Below are positions 1-11,455 of a DNA stretch of 64,000 bases, piece by piece; the stretch's first letter is position 1; each line of letters starts with the position of its first letter. The stretch comes from Odobenus rosmarus divergens. Taxonomy: Eukaryota; Chordata; Mammalia; Carnivora; Odobenidae. The position numbers were made by a program, and so were the translations under genes. The DNA is taken from contig NW_004450582.1 of NCBI RefSeq assembly GCF_000321225.1, positions 5,645-69,644 on the forward strand, read 5' to 3'. The notes under the pieces were generated by a model, which did no database searches, was not told the origin of the DNA, and was given only the letters and a program-made list of their open reading frames with translations.

Positions 1-238
1 GGGGGGGAAATCGGAGGGGGAGACAAACCATGAGAGACTGTGGACTCTGAGAAACAAACTGAGGGTTCTAGAGGGGAGGGGAATGGGGGATGGGGTAGCC
101 TGGTGATGGGTATTAAAGAGGGCACGTACTGCATGGAGCACTGGGTGTTATACGCAAACAATGAATCACGGAACATTACATCAAAAACTAATGATATAAT
201 GTATGGTGATTAACATAACATAATAAAATAAAAAAAAT
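1..238 (+). mobile_element. L1 3' UTR end, carnivore-type, cut by window edge
   Basis: This is the 3' terminal part of a carnivore L1: a G-rich stretch, GGGTATTAAAGAGGGCAC, then a tail ending in AATAAAATAAAAAAAAT. The same block recurs at 25240-25469 on the plus strand and at 54951-55220 on the minus strand, so it is a dispersed family. The 5' side lies outside the window, so insert length and target duplication cannot be judged. It carries no complete coding part. Family assignment rests on recall of arctoid L1 consensus. Confidence 0.85.
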
Positions 239-1230
239 AACTATAGTTACACTATTTTGTTAATGGATCCACAATATAAAAAGATGTAAAGTGTGACATC
301 AAAAACAAAATGTAGTGAAGTGTAGAGTTTGGTATGCAAGTTGTTATCAACTACATGTAGACTGCTATATGTTATGTAAGTATTGTGGTAACCAAAAAGA
401 AAAACTTACAGCAGATATTCAAAAGATAAAGAGAAAAAAAAAATCAAAGCATTCACTATAGAAAATCTTAAAATCACAAAGGAAAACAGCAAGAGGAAGA
501 GACAAAGGAAATACAAAATAGCCAGAAAACAAGAAAATGGTAATAGTCCTTACATATATGTTAAATATAAATGGATTAAATTTTAAAATTGATAGAGATA
601 GAATGGATAAATGGATGAAAACAAGATCCAACTACAAGTTGCCTGCAAGACACTCACTTTAGTTTTCAAGACATACATAGATGAAAGTGAAAGATTTAGA
701 AAGATATTCCATGAAAATGGGTACCTATAAAGAGCAAGAGTAGATATATTTTTTAGTCAAAGATGGACTATCATCCAGACAGAAAATCAATAATGCAACA
801 TTGGGCTTTACTACACTTTAGACCAGATGGACTTAACAGAGATATACAAAACATTCCAACCCATACCAACAGAATACATCTTCTCTACTACATATAGAAT
901 ATTTCCCAGGAGACAGAACATAGTTAGGCTACAAACAAGTCTTAACAAGTTGAGGAGTAAAATGATATGAAGTGTCTTTTCTGAACACAGTAGTGAGAAA
1001 GTAGAAATCAATAAAAGGAAAAAAATTGGAAAATTCACAAATATGAAAACATACATACACATACTCCTGAACAACCAAAAGGTCAAAAAGGAATAAAAAA
1101 GGAAATCAAAAATTATTCTAAAACCAATAAAAATGGAAACACCATATACCAACACTTGTGCGATGCAGCAAAAGCAGTTCTAACAGAGAAGTTTACAGCA
1201 ACAAAAACATTAAGATAAAAGAAAGATCTC

Positions 1231-1434
1231 GGGGCACCTGGGTGGCTCAGTCGTTAAGCATCTGCCTTTGGCTCAGGTCATGATCCCAGGGTCCTGGGAT
1301 TGAGCTCCTCATAGGGCTCTCTGCTCAGAGGGGAGACTGCTTCTCTCTCTTCCTCTGCCCTGCTTGTGTTCCCTCTCTCGCTGTCTCTCTCTCTTTGTCA
1401 AATAAATAAATAAAAAATATTTTAAAAAGAAAAC
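1231..1434 (+). mobile_element. CAN SINE (SINEC), full length
   Basis: It has a tRNA-Lys-related head (GGGGCACCTGGGTGGCTCAG), a CT-rich middle and an AAATAAATAAATAAAA tail. It is flanked by a perfect 16-bp target duplication, ATAAAAGAAAGATCTC, at 1215-1230 and 1435-1450, within the older L1. The perfect duplication points to a fairly recent insertion. Confidence 0.97.
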
Positions 1435-2317
1435 ATAAAAGAAAGATCTCAAATAACCTAACTTCATACCTCAATGAACTATAAAAAGAACAAACTAAGA
1501 TCAAAGTGAAGAGATGGAGGAAAGTAACAAATATAAGAACAGAAATCAGTGAAGTAGAGATTAGATAAACAATAAAGAAGATCAACTAAACTAAGAGGTT
1601 GTTTTTTTTTTTTAATAAACCCACAGTTAACAACATACTCAATGGTGAGAAGCTGAAAGCTTTTCCTTTAAGGTCAGAAACAAGGAAGCCCAGTCCTGCT
1701 ACTTCTATTCGACATAATATTGGAAGTCCTAGACAGAGTAATGAGGCATGGAAAGAAATAAAAAGCATCCAAATCAGAAAAAAAGAAGTAAAAATGTGTC
1801 TGTTTGCAAATGACATGATCTTACATATAGAAATCCTTGAAAACTTTTACCAAAAAATTATTTGAGCTAATAAACATGTTCAGTACAGTTGCAGGATATA
1901 AAATCAATATACAAAAATCAGTCATGTTTATGTACACTAATAATAAACTTCTGAAAAAGAAATTAAGAAAACAATCCCATTTGCAATAGCACCAAAAATA
2001 ATAGATAATTAGGAAAAAATTTCAGCCGGTATAAGCTCTTTATAATAAAAACTATAAAATACTGATGAAAGAAGTTGAAGACACAAGTAAATGGAAAGAT
2101 ATTGTGTGCTAATGAGTAGAAGAATTAAATATTGTTAAAATGCCCACGCTACCCAAATAATAGTTTCAATATAATCCTTATCATAGCTCCAATGGAATTT
2201 TCCACAGAAATAGAAAAAAAATACTATAATTCATAGGGAACCACAAAAGTCCCCAAAGAGACAAAGGAATCTTGAGCAAGAACAAAGGTGGAAGCATCAC
2301 ACTGCCTGATTTCAATT

Positions 2318-2437
2318 GTTTTTTTTTTTCTTTTTTTTTTTTTAACAAACTCTATACCCAATCAGGACTTCAACTCCTGACCCCAAGCCAAGATCAAGAG
2401 TTGCATGCTCTACCAACTGAGCCAGCCAGGTGGCCCC
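2318..2437 (-). mobile_element. Short, older CAN SINE
   Basis: Read on the minus strand, a tRNA-like head (GGGGCCACCTGGCTGGCTCAG) is followed by about 70 bp of body and an A-rich tail, seen here as the T tract at 2318-2343. It lacks the CT-rich middle of the younger copies. The flanks CACACTGCCTGATTTCAA and AACACTGACTTTCTTCAAA look like a decayed target duplication of L1 sequence. It is older than the copy at 1231. Confidence 0.85.
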
Positions 2438-2958
2438 AACACTGACTTTCTTCAAAATATACTACAAAGTTATGGTAATCAAAACAGTAAATTAAAAAAC
2501 TGGCATAAAAGCAGACACATAGATCAATAAAACAGAACAAAGATCCCAGAAATAAACAACACATTTACAACCAACTGATTTTTGACAAAGGTGCCAAGAA
2601 TACACAATGGGGAAAGGAGAGTCTCTTCAACAAATGGTACTAAAAAAACTGGATATCCATATGAATAACAATGGAATAGAACCCTTATCTCACACCATAC
2701 ATAAAAATAAACTCAAAATGGATTTGATTAAAATGTAAGACCTAAAACTGTAAAAATATTAGAAGAAAACATAAGAATATAGCTTCTTGACATTAGTCTG
2801 GGTGATGATTTTTTAGCTATAATCCCAGAAACAGTCATAAAAAAAAAAAAGATAAATGGGATTGCACCAATCTGTAAAGTTATTGCACAGGAAAGGAAAC
2901 AACACTAGAGTGAAGGGACAGTCTATGAAATGGGAGAAAATATTTGCAAACCATATAT

Positions 2959-3452
2959 AGGCATACCTCATTCTATTGTGCTTCACTTTACAGTGCTTCA
3001 CAGATACTGTGTTTTTTGTTTTGTTTTAGTTAGTTTGTTTGTGTTTTACACAAATTGAAGGTTTGTGGCAACCCTGGGTCAATCAAGTCTGTCAATGTTA
3101 TTTTTCCTACAGCATTTGCTCATTTCATGTTACTGTGTCACATTATGGCATTTTTCACAATATTTCAAACTTTTTCATTATTATATTTGTTATGATGATC
3201 TATGATCAGTGATTACAATTCACCGAATGCTCAGATAATGGTAGTATTTTTTAGCAATAAGATATTTTATAATTAAGGTATATACATTTTTAGACATAAT
3301 GTTTTGCACACTTAATATACTACAATATAGTGTAAACATAACTTGTATATGCACTAGAAAACCAAAAAATTTATTTAACTTGCTTTATGTGTGATATTTG
3401 TTTTATTGTGGTAGTCTGGAACCCAACCCACAAGATCTCTGAGGTACGCCTG
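2959..3452 (+). mobile_element. Tigger1-type DNA transposon MITE
   Basis: The ends GGCATACCTCATTCTATTG and GAGGTACGCCTG form mariner/Tigger-like terminal inverted repeats, flanked by TA (2957-2958 and 3453-3454). The content joins about the first 270 bp and last 220 bp of Tigger1, so the transposase gene is absent. The type matches what I recall as the carnivore nonautonomous form. L1 sequence resumes on both sides, which proves insertion into the old L1. A related copy lies at 52560-53002. Confidence 0.9.
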
Positions 3453-4041
3453 TATCCAATAAACAAGTAATTTCCAAAATATATAAGGAACTCAACTCAA
3501 TAGCAAAAAAGAATAATTTGATTTTAAAAATGGGACTTGAGCAGCCATTTCTCCAAAGAAGGCATATGAATGACCTTTAGGTATCTGAAAAGGTGTTCAA
3601 TTTCACTAATCATCAGAGAAATGCAAATCGAACCACATGATCTATCAACTCCACCTGTTAGAATGGCTATACTCAAAAAAGAAAACACAGGTTAGTCATG
3701 ATATGAAGTAAAGGGAAATCCTGCTATTTGTAACAACATGGATGAACCTGCAAGACATTGTGCTAAATGAAATACATTGGACACAAAAAGACAAATATTA
3801 TACGATCTCACTTATATGCAGAATCTAAAAAAGCAAAACTCATAGAAACAAAGAATAAAATGATGGTACCAGGGCCCGGGGATGGGGTTGGGGGGATGAA
3901 GAGATGTTAGTCAAAGGGTATGAACTTTCCGTTATAAGATGAATAAGTTCTAGAGACCTAATGTATGGCATGGTAACTATACCTTATAATAATATATTGT
4001 ACAATTGAAATTTGTTAGAGTAGATCTTAACTGTCCTTCCC

Positions 4042-4085
4042 TCACATACACCCACACATACACACACATACACACACACACACAC
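4042..4085. repeat. (CA)n-rich microsatellite
   Basis: CA dinucleotides interrupted by T and C, inside the L1 3' UTR. Confidence 0.85.
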
Positions 4086-4364
4086 CACAGTAAATATGTG
4101 AGGTATTGGATATGTAACTAGCTTGACTGTGCTAATCATTTCACAATGTATACATATATCAAAACATCACATTAAATAACTTAAATGAATACAATTTTTA
4201 TTTGTCAATCATACCTTAATGAAGCTGAAAAAATAAAAAATAACATTAAATATCCCAGAACAATGTTAATTTGTCTCCCAACTTCACTGAGTCCCCTTGA
4301 AACCCTCAGAACAGAATTCAAAAGGCATAGATACCCAGTACCTTGAATTTAAACTAGGCTATAG

Positions 4365-4570
4365 GGGAGCCTGAGTGGCTCAGTTGGTTAAGCATCTGCC
4401 TTCAGCTTAGGTCATGATCCCAGGGTCCTGGGACCGAGCCCTGCATCAGGCACCCTGCTCCACAGGAAGCCTGCTTCTCCCTCTCCCACTCCCCCTGCTT
4501 GTGTTCCCTCTCTCGCTGTGTCTCTCTCTGTCAAATAAATAAATAAAATCTTTAAAAAAATAAATAAAAT
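4365..4570 (+). mobile_element. CAN SINE, full length
   Basis: The head is GGGAGCCTGAGTGGCTCAG, followed by a CT-rich region and an AATAAATAAATAAAATCTTT tail. A perfect 14-bp target duplication, AAACTAGGCTATAG, flanks it at 4351-4364 and 4571-4584. Confidence 0.96.
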
Positions 4571-4728
4571 AAACTAGGCTATAGATACAGAGTCTCATTC
4601 ATCAAACATAAGTAGGATACAGGGAATTTAGCAAAGGCCAGTGGTATGAGGGTATAAAACCTGAAAGGTATAGAAGTAAGCCTCTCACAGGTGACCAGCT
4701 GCAAATATAATTAATATATATTTCTATT

Positions 4729-4913
4729 GGGCGCCTGGGTGGCTCAGTCGGTTAAGCGTCTGCCTTCGGCTCAGGTCATGATCCCAGGACCCAGCCCCCC
4801 ATCGGGCTTCTTGCTCAGTGGGGAGTCTGCTTCTCCCTCTCCTTCTGCCACTTACCCCTGCTTGTGTACTCTCTCTCTCTCTTTCTCTCAAATAGTCTTT
4901 AAAATATATATAT
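4729..4913 (+). mobile_element. CAN SINE, full length
   Basis: The head is GGGCGCCTGGGTGGCTCAG, with a CT-rich middle and a TCTTTAAAATATATA tail. The target duplication ATATATATTTCTATT (about 4714-4728 and 4914-4928) merges with the TA-rich tail. The SINE sits at the edge of an older MIR. Confidence 0.95.
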
Positions 4914-4929
4914 ATATATATTTCTATTA

Positions 4930-5130
4930 AATGCATGTACATGCATTGTTGCAAGCATTTATGTGCATTAACTCAATCTTCACCACAATTTGAAATGGGT
5001 TATTATAATGGTATAGATGAGGAAACTGAGGCACATGGGACATTAACCCACCCTTAGACAATGCAGGATGTGGAATTAGAATCCAGGCAGTCTAGTTATA
5101 TGGGTCATGTCCTAACCTTTACTTCCTGGC
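4930..5130 (-). mobile_element. MIR SINE relic
   Basis: Read on the minus strand it contains GCCTCAGTTTCCTCATCTAT followed by a region like the MIR 3' half, ending in a tail like GAGTTAATGCACATAAATGC. It is diverged and has no clear duplication. MIR is ancient across mammals, so this locus predates the carnivore insertions. Confidence 0.8.
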
Positions 5131-8100
5131 TAAATTTCAAGCCCTTCCATAAGGATTATATCATCTTCCTTATTCTTTCCCTAGAAAGACTATTCAGCTT
5201 CTGTTACTAGCCAGCATCTTCTTTAAAGAAGGTAATTTGAGGATATTCAAAGGCTCCAAAATTCTAGATGAGGAAAAAAAGGGTATTGCTCCTGATGGAA
5301 TCACCTCTCCATACTTTATACGACATTTTGAAAAAGTTGTTTTAAATCCCCCTAGTCATTTTACTTTCTATTTCCTAGGGAAAGAAACCGCATTTAATCT
5401 TTTCTTCAGAGAAAAAATTACCCTATATTACTGATACAGAAATAATTCCTATAATATCAATAGTTTGTGAAGTACTCTAAGCCAAATGTTTTCACAGTTA
5501 GGAAAATCTCCCCTCCCCCAAACCTATAAACTTGCAGAAACAAGGCAGGAATTGTATGTTTTCTTGTTAGACTCCATAAAGGTTACTTTAGTAAGTAACT
5601 TATAAGTTACAGACACATATTACTGTTGAGGGAAAAGTAATTTGTTGTAATCATTTTTAATTATAGTTATTTTTAATTATCTTTGCTATGTGTAAACATT
5701 AAAAATACAAACAGTGCTGCTATAGCACAGATGGTTGGTGCTTGTTACCCAGGCTGTCAAGCATCACTTGAACACCACTGCCTCCTTTTCTCTAATTGTA
5801 AGGAAAAGCAATAAAGTTGCTTCTTGGAAATAATTTTCACGTTTGAGAAAACTGGCTGTAACTAAGGGTGGGAGAATCAATTTATGAAAAATTTTGTCAG
5901 CCTTTTACTCTTCCTCAGCAACATTTTTAACTCTTCTTCACTTGAGACCCCCTTCACTCTTAATGGTTCTGGTTTACCCACATATCCATGCTTGGTTTAG
6001 CTTTGATTCAGTCAACTAATCAAGAACCTGGAATGGTTTAGAAAAAAAAAAAGTCCCCTTTCAAAACTTGAATACGTTTACTGAAGGGGGCAATATGAAG
6101 TGTGCAGAGGGAACCAATGTTCCAAATACCTGGTTTTATTCATGTCCACACACAAAAACCAAGTAAAATTAATAACATTCCAAGATTTTAACACTAAGTA
6201 GTTCTGGTGTCAACACATGATTAAAAAAAGACAGCTCAAATTTTTTCAGTTAGTAACATGAGAACTATTATATCCGCCACCTGGTGGCCAGCACTAAAGT
6301 GGGTCAAACTCTAGTTTGAATACTACTCAAATAAAAGATAAATTTCCTCTGTGAGCTTAGAGCCAAAGTCAAAGACTCCATCATAATCCAAATGTTAAAT
6401 CTGTCAGATCAATGCAAAGAAAAAAACTGCTCTTGGCTTAGCTCGACTCTGGTCAATACATTATATTCCCATTTATTTTTTTAACTATTGGTCAATATTT
6501 TATGTTGTCTATACAGGCATGCTGGACTGCAGCCATGACAAAAAAAAAAAAAATCTTGATAATCAGCTTTGCACAGAAAATAATATTCTCTGCAAACATG
6601 GAATTGTAACCAAAGATCAATTCAGTTTCCTAAAAAAAGGAATTCTACCCATAAAGATGAAAATGAGCATAAAATATTAAAAAGAATATGATCTGATGGC
6701 AGTCTATATCAGCTTTGGTGATAATAAACAGGATAATAATTATCTACACTGATCCACCAGCTTTACTACCAATCATTCTGATGATCTGGGAGGGCAGAAA
6801 AACATGCAAGAAAAATAATCATAACATTTATTTTCTAACTTTCTGTATTTCTGTATGTCTTAGGTCATTTAAGTACTAATCTACAGAAAGATACACAAAA
6901 CACAAGATATAAATATTTAGGTAATCTCTTCTCATATGTAGATACATGAGATAAGTTAATGAGACAGAAAGACATTTACCCAGAAGTTGAGGAAGAAAAC
7001 TCTAAATTTGAAAAAAAAAAAAGTTACATTCTTTAAGTCCAAAAATAATTGTTAATGATGAGTATTGAGATAATTAAAAATTAAATTTTAATTCATCACT
7101 GAAGGTGCCAGATGGACAGTCCCAGAGTGCATGTCTGTTTTTATCAGAGAAGCAAGTTACAAAGACTACTCTGCCATTTCATGCCAATTTTATATTTAAT
7201 GATGAAATTGCCCTTATTAAAACCATAATACTTTGCTGAGAATATAGATGAGTTATAGAGCACTCCCCTCTTAACTTTGGGACTATGACAAATAGCACAG
7301 TCAGGATTAAACCCTACTTACTCTGAATATACTCCATAAGGAATAAGCTAGAACTTAACAATTTTGCATCCATTATTTAAGTTAGTGTCTATTACATGAA
7401 TCAGAATTTTGAAGTACCATAAAAGCTTATTTTAATTGTATGGACAAGTAATTTAATTATATGCCCAGTGTCTAGCCTTGTAAAGATAATGAGTACAGCA
7501 ATATATTCTTTAGAAAACACATAAAAGACCTGATAAAAAGTCTATGGGCTTCTGAGTATAGACTTTTATAAAATAACATATAATGCGTATTTTAAAAATT
7601 TCCAAATGATCAGATACATAACAGTAATTGTGTTCACTATATATAGAAATATAATAAATATAATTAATTCAGATAACACTCTTTTTCTTAGTTGTTTAAT
7701 CATTTATATTGCTCCCCCTGGCTCTCACTCACTAGTTTGGTATTTATACATCTGGCTCTCCCTCTTGTCCCTAAAGTCCACTGAAATATTATTTTCTGAT
7801 TACCTGTCCTCAGCCATTCCAACTTCACACTTAACCCCAATCATTTCTCTGATCTTGGAAAACCAGAAATTTAGGTAAGAAATGATTCCTCCATTTTCCT
7901 TATGGCAGCAAACTTCTCATTACAAAATTATCCACACCCCATCCATAACCCGCCTTTCAGGCAAGAAGTTGCCTTCTGGATTAAATGTCAAATGTCAGCC
8001 CTACAGTTAGGTCAAGACATTGGCCCCATGCTACTTAATCTGACTTCTACTCAACCTCACCTCAGTTTCAACCATTTGCATAGTTGGCTAAGGAACTTTC

Positions 8101-9060
8101 ACAATTCAAACCTAACTCCTAAAGCAACTCAAGTCCAGAAGTACGCAGTCCAGGACTCATGCAGTGGCTCAATAACTGCCTTTGTCTTGTCCTCCAACGT
8201 TAGATGTAGGTAGCCCTTCATTTCTATTCTTGTGGTCTCCAGGCTGTCAAGTAGACAGCCAGTTTCCGCCATATCTAGCAAAGAACACTGGGCTTGTTTC
8301 ATAATCTACAAGAAAGGCCATACAATTTGGATGAGTATTAATAAGTTAAAAATAAGTTCTTCTTTTCCTACAAGTCTCTCATAACTTTAAAATTACAAAG
8401 ACAGTTATTTATTGGATTATTCTTCTTAAGAGAAAACTGAGTGTTGGGCAATTTTATTCACTTTGATTACAAGCAATTGGTCAGCTTGCCTGGAAGATTA
8501 GGAAGCTCTGTTCAATACACTTTACAATTCTCTTAATATTTCTCTGTCCCAGCTGGCTCCTTTTCATGGTTCAGAAGTTAAAGAGTAGAAATGGCATAAA
8601 TTTATTGGTCTAAAAATGAGTTACAAACTTATGAATATGGCTGGTTACAGTACAGGGAATAGTAGTTAGATATGCTAATCCTGAGAAAACAGTTTGCTTC
8701 TGTACAGGATTCCCTCTATTTGATGACTGTCAGAAAGCTTGCAGCCAAATTTGGGATCTGCTCTGATCAAGTTTATAGGGCTTCAGCAGTACATTTTTTT
8801 TTTTTTTTTTTTGCCAGAACTACTTCTTGACTCCATTTTTCTTAGGTACATATAATTTATGCTCTCTTACCATGTTACATCCATCTTCATAATCTAAGTC
8901 TTCTTCCAAAAAGGTAGAATGAAAATAAAATATAAATAAGAATAAAAATATTCTTGTATAGTGAAGCATTATATTATATATAAGTAAAGCAAATATTTTC
9001 TACACATGGTGCCTTGTGTTATGAAACCTGAAGGCACACAAGATAATTGGAACATGTTAC
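5131..9060. other. Low-repeat, AT-rich noncoding stretch
   Basis: No recognisable repeat, exon or RNA gene. Reading frames at 5237-5434 and 7902-8213 have no family likeness that I recognise, and no splice context supports them. It contains A runs (6541-6553, 7011-7022), a T run (8797-8812) and a CTCF-like motif listed separately. It is a candidate for conserved noncoding DNA. Confidence 0.6.
6274..6292 (-). promoter_or_regulatory. CTCF-like binding motif
   Basis: On the minus strand the sequence reads TGGCCACCAGGTGGCGG. This closely matches the CTCF core (GGCCACCAGGGGGCGC type), including the CCACCAG and GGCG blocks. It lies outside any recognised repeat. CTCF is the zinc-finger insulator and loop-anchor protein. 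Binding is an inference from the motif only. Confidence 0.55.
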
Positions 9061-9065
9061 TATTC

Positions 9066-9170
9066 ACAAGAATCATATATATAGATTGCACAAGAATCAT
9101 ATATATAGATCGATCTATCATTTATCTACCTACCTACCTATCTATCTACCTACCTACCTTCCTTCCTCAT
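9066..9170. repeat. Tandem duplication and (TCTA/CCTA)n microsatellite
   Basis: The unit CACAAGAATCATATATATAGAT occurs twice (about 9066-9109), then degenerate TATC/TACC/TTCC tetranucleotides follow to 9170. This explains the local short reading frame. Confidence 0.85.
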
Positions 9171-9245
9171 GTGAAACAGCGAAGTTCAGTTTGCAAATAT
9201 GGAACTATTAGTGAAATTTAAGTGTAAATTAGGAGTAGACATCTG

Positions 9246-9444
9246 GGGGCACCTGGGTGGCTCAGTTGGTTAAGCAACTGCCTTCAGCTCAGGTCATGAT
9301 CCTGGAGTCCCGGGATCGAGTCCCGCATCGGGCTCCCTGCTCGGCAGGGAGTCTGCTTCTCCCTCTGACCCTCTTCACTCTCATGCTCTCTGTCTCTCAT
9401 TCTCTCTCTCTCAAATAAATAAATAAAATCTTTAAAAAAAAAAA
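9246..9444 (+). mobile_element. CAN SINE, full length
   Basis: The head is GGGGGCACCTGGGTGGCTCAG-like, with a CT-rich body and a long A tail. A perfect 12-bp target duplication, AGTAGACATCTG, flanks it at 9234-9245 and 9445-9456. Confidence 0.96.
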
Positions 9445-9489
9445 AGTAGACATCTGCTGGGAGGTGTCAAATGGGAAATCAGTAAAGAT

Positions 9490-9960
9490 TAGAGGATTCA
9501 GAAAAGATGAGTATGAGGTGACACTGAGAAAAAAGTGAGACACGGTTGAAAGAAGTGGGGAACCCTGCAGAAAGAGAGTGTGGAAGAGTGAAAGGCACAG
9601 ACATGGAAGTGAGCACATCACATGGAGAGCCATATTATTGAGTGTGTTAAGGATCCATAAAGACACATTAGACTGATAACAGGAGGACTTACAAGGTGGT
9701 AAGTGGAGAGCCTTCTGTTTGATTCAGCAAGAAACCAGAAACCACATCATTCTGGAACTGGAAAGAGATGCGATGAAACAGTGTTTCAGGAAGATTAATT
9801 TTGTAAGCACTATGAAGAATGGATTGGCATGAAACTGAATTGAAGGAGAACAGCTAGGAGTCTGTTGAAATAATCCATGTGTGAAGTTATGAGGGCCAGG
9901 ACAAAAATGGTAACTGCTGAAATGGAAACAAGTAAAAAAAGTAAAGAGTCATTATATGAA
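9490..9960 (+). mobile_element. Ancient interspersed repeat, family not assigned
   Basis: The text around 9790-9940 (GCAAGA-type purine-rich phrases, TTGAAATAATCCATG, GAGGGCCAGGACAAAAATGG) follows a mammal-wide repeat I recall, with the motif 'gcagtaatccaggcgagagatgatggtggc'-like wording in its consensus. I cannot place it in a named family with certainty. It is strongly diverged. Confidence 0.45.
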
Positions 9961-10172
9961 GCATCAACAGTCTCCAGCTGAGAACTGGAGGTTAAGCTGA
10001 GTTGTGGCAGCACTGACCATGCTTATAATGGTGCATATATCATTATCCACTTCTACAGATAGAGGGGTTTACAAATAATAAACCCTGTATCTACAATTCC
10101 TACCAAAACTAAAATAATTCCCCAGTTACTATAATTTGTGCTCTGATGACTTCATGAAGATGGTTATTTCTT

Positions 10173-10366
10173 TTTTTTTTTTAAGATTTTATTTATTTAT
10201 TTGAGAGAGAGAGAGAGAGAGAGCAGGAACACAAGCAGGCGAATTGGAGAGGGAGAAGCAGGCTTCCCATGGAGCAGGGAGCCCGATGTGGGGCTCAATC
10301 CCAGGACCCCAGGATCATGACCTGAGCCAAAGGCAGACGCTTAATGACTGAGCAACCCAGGCACCC
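10173..10366 (-). mobile_element. CAN SINE, full length
   Basis: The minus-strand head is seen as CTGAGCAACCCAGGCACCC at the right end, and the poly(A) tail as the T run at 10173-10182. (GA)n spans 10204-10222. A perfect 12-bp duplication, TGGTTATTTCTT, lies at 10161-10172 and 10367-10378. Confidence 0.96.
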
Positions 10367-10378
10367 TGGTTATTTCTT

Positions 10379-11455
10379 GATTCTAATTATGCTGGTAGTT
10401 TCTGAAATAAATCACTGATCTATCAACTCTGAAATGTGTCTCTTATTTGGTCTCTTCTTTACAAAGTGCTTTTGCTTGTACCACAGATTGATGATAAGCC
10501 TAAAAAGGTTCAAAGAATTATGCCACACTGCCCAAAAGTCATAGTAACAGATCTTTTAAATGGGACTGGCTACTCATATTTAAAATTTCAAACAGCATTA
10601 TGCCTTCTAGATCTGATGAAAACGACTGACTGGTTACTAAAATCCAAGCTTTCCCCTCTTCCTGGAAACTGAACTTGACTGCATCTTCCTTCAGAGCCAC
10701 TATGTGACTGAGTTCTTGCCCACGGACTGTCACTAGAATTGTTGTTCACCACTTCCAAGGTTTACCTGTATAACCACCCACATCTCCTCTTCCATTCTGT
10801 GAATTTCAGAATTTGTTCTATGAATTTCAATTCCAAGTGACTTTGTAAATCACATGCAGCAGTAGTTAAGACCTCAATCAGCTGTCAGCCTGGATCTATG
10901 AAAAATTGTACAAAGGTATATATAAATATATATAAATATATTTCTGTTTAAATATAAACTTCTCCTTAAGCCATTATATATACATATTTAGGCTCTATTT
11001 GTTAGAGTAGTTAGCCCACCCTAGTACACCAGGTATCAGATTTCCCCTTGAAAATGCTATTTGACACACATACACAAAAATCATGGCTGTGATTCAATCC
11101 CTTGAATGACAATAAATATCAGGTTGAACAACAAATTCCAGCCAAAATTGAAAATCATGTTTAAAAAAAAAAAAAAACTTCTGTAATCTTCCAAATTTTG
11201 TTGATCCTCCCTAAAACCCTGGAGCTAGGCTGTATTTGCAGGATCCCAAAATCATATAAAAATAAATAAAGCAAGTAGCAGGAAGCAGATCTAAGGAAAG
11301 ATGCAGGCATAAGCTGAATAGTGCATCAAACTAAGCGTGTTTAAATGGTAGATGATGGATTAGTAATGAAAGATAAAGGAACAAATTGAAACATCTATAG
11401 GTCACAATACTGTGTGCTCCAAAAGAGAAACAATTAGTTATACTTGATATCTTAC
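10379..11455. other. Unannotated noncoding stretch
   Basis: No gene recognised. The frame at 10436-10672 (78 codons) has no known likeness. Sequence near 10700-10800 has the feel of an old repeat but I cannot name it. TATAAATA repeats occupy 10918-10944. Confidence 0.5.

Larger units (their letters stand above)
239..4240 (+). mobile_element. Old L1 (L1M type) ORF2 to 3' UTR, internally deleted
   Basis: Long stretches resemble L1 ORF2: endonuclease-side sequence (about 500-1200), reverse-transcriptase side (1620-2300) and C-terminal part (2460-3680), then an L1MA/L1MB-like 3' UTR (about 3840-4230) ending in a run of A. Frames are broken many times, so it makes no protein. At about 1602-1622 the text jumps from the endonuclease/RT linker to sequence well downstream in the RT region, so the centre of ORF2 is deleted at a poly(T) run. 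It is interrupted by a plus SINE (1231-1434), a minus SINE (2318-2437) and a Tigger1 MITE (2959-3452). All three are younger than the L1. Confidence 0.88.

Noticed and set aside
4729..4830. tRNA gene
   Set aside because: The tRNA-Lys likeness is the SINE head; there is no foldable cloverleaf with intact arms, and the same sequence recurs about twenty times.
7902..8213. 103-codon frame as a small gene
   Set aside because: No recognised likeness, no initiation context or splice support, and AT-rich noncoding surroundings.
9066..9109. Regulatory tandem site
   Set aside because: The duplication is next to a tetranucleotide microsatellite and is best explained by slippage.
10436..10672. 78-codon frame as a processed pseudogene
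   Set aside because: No known protein family recognised, no poly(A) tail or target duplication near it.
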